Positions 7,121-11,866 of a stretch of 11,866 nt of DNA are shown here, piece after piece (the stretch's first letter is position 1; every line of letters begins with the position of its first letter). This DNA comes from Nocardioides sp. (GTDB lineage: Bacteria > Actinomycetota > Actinomycetes > Propionibacteriales > Nocardioidaceae): contig JASLDK010000317.1 in assembly GCA_030145945.1 (NCBI GenBank), positions 1 to 11,866 on the forward strand, written 5' to 3'. Both the position numbers and the translations under genes were made by a program. The notes under the pieces were generated by a model. That model ran no database searches. It saw nothing but the letters and a program-made list of their open reading frames with translations, and was not told where the DNA came from.

Positions 7121-8842
7121 TCATTCGACGGACATCAGGAGCGGGTAGCGCTCCTGGCCACCGTCGTACACCACGACGTCGACATGGGGATGGAACTCCT
7201 CGACCCAAGCGGTGGCGCGTGCGACCAGACCGTCGCCCTCGACGCCGCTGACCAGCGTGACCAGTTCGCCCCCCGCCGCGAGCAGTCGGTCCAGGACGAT
7301 AAGGGCGACTCCCCCGAGATCCTCCCCCACCACCGCGAAGTCGCCGGCGATGACGCCGAGCGCGTCGCCGATCTCACAGGGCCCGGCCATCGTCATCGCC
7401 TGTCGGGCCGCGATCGTCACGGCACCGTGGCGGACGTGGCGCGCCGTGGCGGTCATCTCGGTGACGTCCTGGTCGAAGGCCCGCCCCGGCTCGTGGACGG
7501 CGACAGCAGCCAGGCCCTGGACCTGCGTGTGGGTCGGGATCACCGAGACCCGCATCCCGCGGGTGCCGTGGTCGGCCTCGGCGGTGCTGGCCGCTGCCAT
7601 GGCGGCGCGGATGGTCGGCTCGTCATTGGGGAGCACGACGACCTCGCGCGCGCCGCAGCCCGTGATCGCCGCCAGCAGCTCCCCCGTCGAGGGACGGCGG
7701 CCAGGACCACCGAGGACCACCGCAGCTCCGGCCTCCTCGAAGAGCGCCGCCAGGCCGGGACCGGCGGCGACAGCGACCACCCGGCGGCCGGCGAGAGCCG
7801 GAAGGGTGTCGGCCGGCTCGGCCGGCTTCTGCGCTCTCTGCGCAGCCTGTTCGGCGATCTGTTCGGCGAAGTGGGTGACGCGGATCCGTCGTGGGCGCCC
7901 CAGCTCGAGACCGACCTCGATCGCCGCGCCGACGTCGTCGGTGTGGACGTGCACGTTCCACAGGCCGTCACCGCCGACGACCACGACGGAGTCACCGAGC
8001 GCACCGAGACGACCCCGAAGGTCCTGGGCGACGCCCGCGCCGTCCGTGGCCTCGGTGTCGAGGAGGTACATGACCTCATAGGCCGGACCGTCCTCGCTGA
8101 GCTCGTCGGCAGGAGGCTTCACCTGCGGCACCGGGATCAGATGGCTGCCGAGCGGCGCCGTCACCGGGATCGGCCGGCGACCGGTCAGCACGGTCTCCGC
8201 AGCGTCGAGGATCACCGAGACCCCGCGCCCCCCGGCGTCCACGACACCGGCCTGCGCCAGCACATCGAGCTGTTCGGGGGTGTGGCCGAGCGCTTCGCGG
8301 GCGGCGGCGGCGGCAGCGGACAGGACGTCACTGCTGCGCGCGTCGTGCGGCACCGCGGCCGTCGTACCTGCTTCTGCGGCGGCGCGAAGCACCGTCAGCA
8401 TGGTTCCTTCGACCGGTTCGCCCACCGCGACGTAACTGGCCGCCGACGCGTCCTGGAGAGCTTCGGCCATCACCACGGCATTGCGCTCGTCGGCCCTGGA
8501 CCGGCCGATGCGGCGGGCGGCCGCTCCGAGCATCTCGCTGAGGATCACTCCCGAGTTGCCGCGAGCACCGAGGAGAGCACCACGCGCCATGCCCGCCAGC
8601 GCCTCGGAGGAGAGTGCAGCCGTCTCCGGATGGTCCGCGTGCCCGCCAAGCGCGGCCCGGAGTGCGTCGCGGGCGGCAACCACGGTGAGATACATGTTCG
8701 TGCCGGTGTCGCCGTCGGGCACGGGATAGACGTTGAGGGCGTCGATCTCCTCACGCGCCTCGGCGAGCGCGTCGACCGCGATGTCGACGAAACGGGACAC
8801 CGTCACCAACGCGATGCCGTGGCGCCCCGTCACCTCTTCCAC
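7121..8842 (-). CDS. DAK2 / DegV-like kinase of the FakA (YloV) family
   Basis: FakA in Firmicutes is the ATP-binding subunit that phosphorylates fatty acids carried by FakB (DegV) proteins; the actinobacterial role is less certain and no fakB is in the window. From GTG 8842 there are 573 residues. The DAK2 nucleotide domain includes NVYPVPDGDTGTNM (37-50, whose aspartates bind Mg-ATP), ARGNSGVILSEML (93-105) and VVDAGGRG (200-207). A middle domain has YEVMYLLD (about 255-262) and HVHTDD (298-303), and a DegV-like domain follows (about 347-573). The His pair that binds zinc in S. aureus FakA is kept (His298, His300), but the position I expect for the third ligand Cys seems to be Glu256. GTG 8851 is the alternative start, but it has no Shine-Dalgarno and overlaps a -10-like box. 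It is the first gene of the minus series. Confidence 0.93.
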   Translation of the reverse strand: MEEVTGRHGIALVTVSRFVDIAVDALAEAREEIDALNVYPVPDGDTGTNMYLTVVAARDALRAALGGHADHPETAALSSEALAGMARGALLGARGNSGVILSEMLGAAARRIGRSRADERNAVVMAEALQDASAASYVAVGEPVEGTMLTVLRAAAEAGTTAAVPHDARSSDVLSAAAAAAREALGHTPEQLDVLAQAGVVDAGGRGVSVILDAAETVLTGRRPIPVTAPLGSHLIPVPQVKPPADELSEDGPAYEVMYLLDTEATDGAGVAQDLRGRLGALGDSVVVVGGDGLWNVHVHTDDVGAAIEVGLELGRPRRIRVTHFAEQIAEQAAQRAQKPAEPADTLPALAGRRVVAVAAGPGLAALFEEAGAAVVLGGPGRRPSTGELLAAITGCGAREVVVLPNDEPTIRAAMAAASTAEADHGTRGMRVSVIPTHTQVQGLAAVAVHEPGRAFDQDVTEMTATARHVRHGAVTIAARQAMTMAGPCEIGDALGVIAGDFAVVGEDLGGVALIVLDRLLAAGGELVTLVSGVEGDGLVARATAWVEEFHPHVDVVVYDGGQERYPLLMSVE

Positions 8843-8849
8843 CGGACTC

Positions 8850-8855
8850 ACCCTA
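8850..8855 (-). promoter_or_regulatory. -10-like box for a possibly leaderless DAK2 transcript
   Basis: On the minus strand TAGGGT is followed by seven bases (GAGTCCG) and then the GTG at 8842. A TANNNT box seven or eight bases before an RTG start is the usual layout of leaderless actinobacterial promoters. No matching -35 box is seen at 16-19 bases. If real, transcription starts at or next to the GTG. Confidence 0.4.
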
Positions 8856-8881
8856 GTGGTCCGAGCCGGCCCCGCGCCGAT

Positions 8882-8911
8882 TTCGGTCGTCGCAGCGGCA
8901 TCGGCTATTCT
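8882..8911 (+). promoter_or_regulatory. Weak candidate promoter for rpmB
   Basis: TTCGGT (8882-8887), 18 bases, TATTCT (8906-8911). The -10 is acceptable and the -35 weak. It lies in the 146-base gap between the divergent DAK2 gene and rpmB and would give a leader of about 70 bases. No better pair was seen in the gap. Confidence 0.3.
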
Positions 8912-8920
8912 CGTCCGGTT

Positions 8921-8944
8921 GCCCGAAGCGCCTTCGCGCGGGGC
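8921..8944 (+). promoter_or_regulatory. Hairpin in the rpmB leader
   Basis: CGAAG (8924-8928), loop CGC, CTTCG (8932-8936) is a perfect five-base-pair stem, and GCC (8921-8923) can pair with GGC (8942-8944) across a five-base bulge. It lies between the candidate promoter and the Shine-Dalgarno and has no U-run after it. It may affect stability or translation of the L28 mRNA; chance is possible at this GC content. Confidence 0.3.
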
Positions 8945-8988
8945 TGACCGACTTGCACGACCTCTATCCGATCTCCAGGAGTTATCCC

Positions 8989-9174
8989 ATGGCCGCCGTG
9001 TGCGACATCTGCGACAAGAAGCCGACCTTCGGCAACAACCGGCCGTGGTCCCGCAAGATCACCAAGCGTCGCTTCGACCCCAACATCCAGCGTGTGCGCG
9101 CCGTCGTCAACGGCACCCCGAAGCGCCTCAACGTCTGCACCGGCTGCATCAAGGCCGGCAAGGTCACCCGCTGA
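8989..9174 (+). CDS. rpmB: 50S ribosomal protein L28
   Basis: Large-subunit ribosomal protein of 61 residues. The core NNRPWSRKITKRRFDPNIQR (16-35) and VNGTPKRLNVCTGCIKAGKV (40-59) are the L28 signature. Two CXXC pairs, Cys5/Cys8 (CDIC) and Cys50/Cys53 (CTGC), make it the zinc-binding C+ form. The ATG at 8989 is chosen over an upstream TTG at 8953 because CCAGGAG (8975-8981) ends seven bases before it and because the family begins at MAAVC. It is transcribed away from the DAK2 gene and is a single-gene unit ending in the terminator at 9191. Confidence 0.97.
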   Translation: MAAVCDICDKKPTFGNNRPWSRKITKRRFDPNIQRVRAVVNGTPKRLNVCTGCIKAGKVTR

Positions 9175-9190
9175 CCCCAGCGCTCTTCAA

Positions 9191-9229
9191 CTCCGACCCG
9201 TCGCAATCGCGGCGGGTCGGAGTGGTTTT
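9191..9229 (+). terminator. Rho-independent terminator of rpmB
   Basis: CTCCGACCCGTCGC (9191-9204) pairs with GCGGCGGGTCGGAG (9209-9222) around the loop AATC: 14 base pairs with one G-T wobble. TGGTTTT follows (9223-9229). It starts 17 bases after the rpmB stop and is the clearest terminator in the window. Confidence 0.88.
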
Positions 9230-9251
9230 GCACCACCAGGCCGGCTCGGCC
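9222..9251 (-). terminator. Possible thiL terminator hairpins
   Basis: Reading from the thiL stop on the minus strand there are two more short hairpins: GGCCG-AGC-CGGCC (9239-9251) and GTGGT-GCAAA-ACCAC (9222-9236). These precede the large rpmB stem, which could also serve this strand. Neither short hairpin has a U-run, so termination here is only plausible. Confidence 0.3.
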
Positions 9252-9259
9252 CCATCAAT

Positions 9260-10231
9260 CTAGAAGTGGGTCCAACCGGTGGGGCCGTCGTACACCCCGC
9301 CGTCGACGGTGACCGCCAGGTCACTCCGGGCGCCGACCGAGCCGATCCGGACGAAGCCCTCGGGCAGGGCGACGTCGGGCGGGAAGGTGGCGAGCAGCGG
9401 GTGGTCCTCACCCCCGCCGAGGATGAACTGCAGCGGGTCAGCGCCGGTGGCCTGACCGACCGCGAGCAGCGGTTCGGGGATCTCGAAGGCCGAGGTCTCG
9501 ACGTCGATGGTGACCCCGGAGTCGTCGGCGAGGTGCGCGGCCTCGGCCAGGAGCCCGTCGGACACGTCGATCATCGATGTCGCGCCGGCCTCGGCGGCCA
9601 ACGGCCCGGCGGCGTACGGCGGCTCCGGACGCCGGTAGGCCTCGACGAGGACGCGCGGCGAGCGGAAGCCGCGACCGAGCACGGCAAGGCCGCCGGCGGA
9701 CCATCCCTGACGCCCACACAGGGCGAGTACGTCGCCCGGGCGGGCGCCCGAACGAACCACGGGTGAGACAGTGCAGGCGCCGATGACGGTCACCGAGATG
9801 ACGAGTTGGTCACCGCGGGTGACGTCGCCGCCGACGAGCCCCGCACCGACCCGGGCGCACTCCTCGGCGAACCCGCGGGTGAAGTCCAGCGCCCACAAGG
9901 CGGGCAGGTCCGCCGGGGTGGCGAGACCGACGGTGAGCCACTGGGCGCGCCCACCCATGGCGTTGATGTCGGACAGGTTCTGGGCGGCGGCGCGGCGTCC
10001 CACGTCGACCGCGTCTACCCAGTCGCGGCGGAAGTGTCGTCCCTCGACCATGACGTCGGTCGACACCACGACGTGACCCTTGCGTACCCGCAGCACGGCG
10101 GCGTCGTCGCCGGGTCCCAGGAGCACGTCCTCGCCGGGTGCGGTGGCCGACACGATCTCCGCGATCTTGGCGATCAGCCCGAACTCCCCCAGATCGGCCA
10201 CCGTTGCGTTCGGGTCTTGCACATCAGCCAT
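9260..10231 (-). CDS. thiL: Thiamine-monophosphate kinase
   Basis: Phosphorylates thiamine monophosphate with ATP to thiamine diphosphate, the last step of cofactor synthesis. The 323 residues show the PurM/AIR-synthase-type motifs in order: GPGDDAAV (39-46, metal and ATP aspartates), STDVMVEGRHF (57-67), NLSDINAMGG (85-94), GGDVTRG (134-140), DVSDGL (222-227) and GGGEDHPLL (272-280). In the last motif His replaces the Tyr of the common GGEDYELL, a change I recall from other actinobacterial ThiL proteins. No other thiamine gene and no TPP riboswitch is in the window. It diverges from the Lrp-RAM gene across 85 bases and converges on rpmB. Confidence 0.97.
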   Translation of the reverse strand: MADVQDPNATVADLGEFGLIAKIAEIVSATAPGEDVLLGPGDDAAVLRVRKGHVVVSTDVMVEGRHFRRDWVDAVDVGRRAAAQNLSDINAMGGRAQWLTVGLATPADLPALWALDFTRGFAEECARVGAGLVGGDVTRGDQLVISVTVIGACTVSPVVRSGARPGDVLALCGRQGWSAGGLAVLGRGFRSPRVLVEAYRRPEPPYAAGPLAAEAGATSMIDVSDGLLAEAAHLADDSGVTIDVETSAFEIPEPLLAVGQATGADPLQFILGGGEDHPLLATFPPDVALPEGFVRIGSVGARSDLAVTVDGGVYDGPTGWTHF

Positions 10232-10250
10232 GGAGCCATCCCATCACGGG

Positions 10251-10280
10251 TTCTGCATGGGCAGGATGGCGCGGTAGGTT
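10251..10280 (+). promoter_or_regulatory. Candidate promoter of the Lrp-RAM/DUF3515 unit
   Basis: TTCTGC (10251-10256), 18 bases, TAGGTT (10275-10280). The -10 fits the actinobacterial TAGNNT pattern and the -35 is weak. Transcription would start near 10287, leaving about 30 bases of leader with a GGGAG Shine-Dalgarno at 10304-10308. No convincing thiL promoter was found in the same divergent gap. Confidence 0.4.
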
Positions 10281-10316
10281 GGGGTGATTCCACAATCGTC
10301 GACGGGAGCGTGACCC

Positions 10317-10553
10317 ATGGTTGTGCAGGCCTACATCCTCATCCAGACCGACGTCGGCAAGGCGGCCGACGTCGCCCGCGAGGTCGGCGCCATCGCCGGC
10401 GTCACGCTTGCCGAGGACGTCACCGGCCCCTACGACGTCATCGTGCGCGCCGAGGCCCGCAATGTCGACGAGTTGGGCAAGCTGGTCGTCTCGAAGGTGC
10501 AGAACCTCGACGGCATCACGCGCACGCTCACCTGCCCCGTCGTCCACATCTGA
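10317..10553 (+). CDS. Stand-alone Lrp/AsnC ligand-binding (RAM) domain protein
   Basis: The 78 residues correspond to only the C-terminal effector-binding and oligomerisation domain of Lrp/AsnC regulators: a betaalphabeta-betaalphabeta ferredoxin-like fold, with VQAYILIQTDVGKAADVARE for the first strand and helix, DVTGPYDVIVRAEARNVDEL for the central strands and the second helix, and ITRTLTCPVV for the last strand. There is no helix-turn-helix and no room for one upstream, so it cannot bind DNA in the usual Lrp way. The GPYD motif sits where amino acids bind in related domains. The ATG has GGGAG at 10304-10308. DUF3515 follows two bases after its stop. Stand-alone RAM proteins may modulate partner Lrp proteins or sense amino acids; here the partner is unknown. 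Confidence 0.92.
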   Translation: MVVQAYILIQTDVGKAADVAREVGAIAGVTLAEDVTGPYDVIVRAEARNVDELGKLVVSKVQNLDGITRTLTCPVVHI

Positions 10554-10555
10554 CG

Positions 10556-11059
10556 GTGTCGCGCTCTCGCCGCCGCCGGGGCGGCGCGCTGGTTCCTGCC
10601 CTGGCCGGCCTCGTCCTGCTGGCCGGGTGCGGTCCCGTCAAGGTCGACGTACCGACGATGTCGAAGGCTGACCGCGCCACCTGCAAGGCCTTCGCGGCCG
10701 ACCTGCCCGAACGCTTCGCCGAGAAGGAGCGCGTCGAGATCGAGCCGAAGGACGCACCGGCGGCGGCCTACGGCGATCCCGCGATCGTGGTGCGCTGTGG
10801 TGTGGCGAAGCCGAAGGGCTTCAGCCTGGCGTCGTCCTGCGAGTCGGCCAACGGGGTCGGCTTCTACATCCCTGACGAGCAGTACACCGACCAAGGACTC
10901 GACGTCGTCCTGACCACCCCGGGCTATCGCCCGCGGATCGAGGCCGTCATTCCCGCGGACTACCGCCCCAATGCGGTGGCTGCGGCGATGGCCGCGCTGG
11001 CACCACTGGTGGAGAAACACCTCGAGCTCATCGCTCCGTGCGACGACGGGGCGTCCTGA
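10556..11059 (+). CDS. DUF3515 family lipoprotein
   Basis: Predicted lipoprotein of 167 residues, function unknown. The N-terminus has a basic run (SRSRRRRGG), a hydrophobic segment (about 11-23) and the lipobox LAGC with Cys25 as the lipidated residue, so export and membrane anchoring are expected. The mature part carries Cys43, Cys81, Cys95 and Cys162; the first three fall in CKAF, VRCGVAKP and SSCES and might form disulfides. The family position between the Lrp-RAM gene and ddl matches what I recall for actinobacterial DUF3515. The GTG at 10556 is chosen because it lies two bases after the preceding stop and gives a complete signal peptide. The same frame stays open much further upstream, but only antisense to thiL. 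The Shine-Dalgarno is weak, so translation is probably coupled. Confidence 0.9.
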   Translation: MSRSRRRRGGALVPALAGLVLLAGCGPVKVDVPTMSKADRATCKAFAADLPERFAEKERVEIEPKDAPAAAYGDPAIVVRCGVAKPKGFSLASSCESANGVGFYIPDEQYTDQGLDVVLTTPGYRPRIEAVIPADYRPNAVAAAMAALAPLVEKHLELIAPCDDGAS

Positions 11060-11076
11060 CAGGCTTGCCCAGCCTG
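11060..11076. terminator. Hairpin filling the DUF3515/ddl convergent gap
   Basis: CAGGCT (11060-11065), loop TGCCC, AGCCTG (11071-11076) is a perfect six-base-pair stem. It occupies almost the whole 19-base gap between the DUF3515 stop and the ddl stop. There is no U-run on either strand. Its position suggests a shared bidirectional terminator of the U-less kind proposed for Actinobacteria, but it is short. Confidence 0.45.
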
Positions 11077-11078
11077 GA

Positions 11079-11866
11079 TCAGCGCAGGCCGGTGCTGCGC
11101 TGCAACGCCAACGTGAGCAGGCGATCCACCAGCTCGCCGTACTCGACGCCACTCGCCGCCCACATCTTCGGATACATCGACAGCGGGGTGAAGCCCGGCA
11201 TCGTGTTGAGCTCGTTGATCACCAAAGACCCGTCCGGCATCAGGAAGAAGTCGACGCGGGCGAGACCCTCACAGCCGGCCGCGGCGAACGCCGCGGCGGA
11301 CAGCTCCCGCATCCGGCGGGTCGTGTCCTCGGCGAGGACGGCGGGAACATCCAACTCGGTGTGCTCCTCGGGGAGGTATTTCGCCTCGAAGTCGTAGAAC
11401 TCATGCTCGCCGGTGATCCGGATCTCGGCAGGAAGGCTGGTGTCGACTCCCCCGCCGAGGCTCTCCAGGACGCCGCACTCGATCTCCCGAGCGCCCTCGG
11501 CCGAGACCTCGATGAGCACCTTCGGGTCGTGCACGAGTGCACCCTCGATGGCGACAGCAAGGTCATGCGGGCCGTGGGCCTTGGCGATTCCGATGCTGGA
11601 ACCGCCGCGGGCCGGCTTCACGAAGAGCGGATACCCGAGCTCGTCGCAGCGTTGGCGTACGACTGCTTCCCGGTCGGCCCATTCGCGCGCGGTCACGGTG
11701 ATGCCGGGCATGACGGGCAGCCCGGCTGCCTGGAGGGCGATCTTCATGAACGCCTTGTCCATGCACACTGCCGACGCCAGCACTCCCGAGCCGACATAGC
11801 GCACGTCGGACATCTCGAAGAGGCCCTGGATGGTGCCGTCCTCGCCCCAGGGGCCGTGCAGCAACG
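11079..11866 (-). CDS. ddl: D-alanine--D-alanine ligase (5' end outside the window)
   Basis: ATP-grasp enzyme joining two D-alanines for the peptidoglycan stem peptide. About 262 codons are present. The N-terminal domain is cut by the window edge; the first visible segment, LLHGPWGEDGTIQG, is internal in the family, so the TTG near 11864 is not a start. Visible motifs are YVGSGVLASAVCMDK, FVKPARGGSSIGI (ATP-binding lysine and glycine loop), EFYDFEAKYL (omega loop with the Lys-Tyr pair that favours D-Ala over D-lactate) and ARVDFFLMPDGSLVINELNT followed by MPGFTP (metal ligands Asp, Glu and Asn). The omega loop argues for an ordinary D-Ala-D-Ala ligase, not a VanA-type enzyme. It converges on DUF3515 with 19 bases between the stops. 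Confidence 0.96.
   Translation of the reverse strand, partial: LLHGPWGEDGTIQGLFEMSDVRYVGSGVLASAVCMDKAFMKIALQAAGLPVMPGITVTAREWADREAVVRQRCDELGYPLFVKPARGGSSIGIAKAHGPHDLAVAIEGALVHDPKVLIEVSAEGAREIECGVLESLGGGVDTSLPAEIRITGEHEFYDFEAKYLPEEHTELDVPAVLAEDTTRRMRELSAAAFAAAGCEGLARVDFFLMPDGSLVINELNTMPGFTPLSMYPKMWAASGVEYGELVDRLLTLALQRSTGLR

Noticed and set aside
5221..7251. 676-codon open frame on the plus strand opposite recG
   Set aside because: It is a mirror frame of recG, long only because GC-rich DNA has few stops. The translation shows no domain, and recG carries every family motif.
7007..8947. 646-codon open frame on the plus strand opposite the DAK2 gene
   Set aside because: Same effect; it also runs across the recG start and the divergent promoter region and has no recognisable motif.
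10232..10316. TPP riboswitch upstream of thiL
   Set aside because: The gap is only 85 bases and shows no CUGAGA-type core on the thiL strand.
9806..10555. Upstream extension of the DUF3515 frame to 9806
   Set aside because: The extension is antisense to thiL and crosses the Lrp-RAM gene; the lipoprotein signal begins at 10556.
11079..11866. VanA-type D-Ala-D-Lac ligase
   Set aside because: The omega loop reads EAKYL with the Lys-Tyr pair of ordinary Ddl, and no van genes are nearby in the window.

Overview
The window is GC-rich throughout, with GTG/TTG starts, -10 boxes of the TAGGAT/TAGGGT type and protein sequences typical of Actinobacteria. The protein flavour suggests Nocardioides or another Propionibacteriales member, but that placement is inference from memory; no rRNA or other marker in the window settles it. 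Nearly all of the DNA is a conserved housekeeping neighbourhood. I see no mobile element, CRISPR array, tRNA, rRNA or defence system.

Layout. Positions 18-1331 (+) encode a one-pass membrane protein with a long Pro/Ser/Thr linker and beta-rich outer domains. Its 3' end overlaps the 3' end of mutM on the other strand. From about 8850 down to 1249 (-) runs a tightly packed series, in transcription order: DAK2/FakA-like kinase, recG, rsmD, coaD, yceD (DUF177), rpmF, rnc, mutM. Gaps are mostly under 40 bases, with two 4-base overlaps (rsmD/coaD and, with the start preferred here, rpmF/rnc). A strong candidate promoter between coaD and yceD probably divides it into two units. From 8989 (+) rpmB (L28) reads away from this series and ends in a clear hairpin terminator. 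thiL (9260-10231, -) converges on rpmB. Divergent from thiL, a stand-alone Lrp/AsnC-type RAM domain and a DUF3515 lipoprotein form a two-gene (+) unit, which converges on ddl (-). The ddl 5' end lies outside the window.

The genes serve general functions: DNA repair and recombination (mutM, recG), rRNA and ribosome maturation (rnc, rsmD, yceD), ribosomal proteins L32 and L28 (both zinc-ribbon forms), coenzyme A (coaD), thiamine diphosphate (thiL), peptidoglycan precursor (ddl) and probable fatty-acid phosphorylation (fakA-like). The order ddl, DUF3515, Lrp-RAM, thiL, rpmB, DAK2, recG, rsmD, coaD, yceD, rpmF, rnc, mutM resembles what I recall from Streptomyces and relatives, so it looks inherited vertically. 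The points worth a second look are local: start-codon and promoter conflicts at yceD, rnc and the DAK2 gene, the antisense overlap of mutM with the membrane-protein gene, leader hairpins of both ribosomal-protein genes, and the unknown proteins at the left and right ends.
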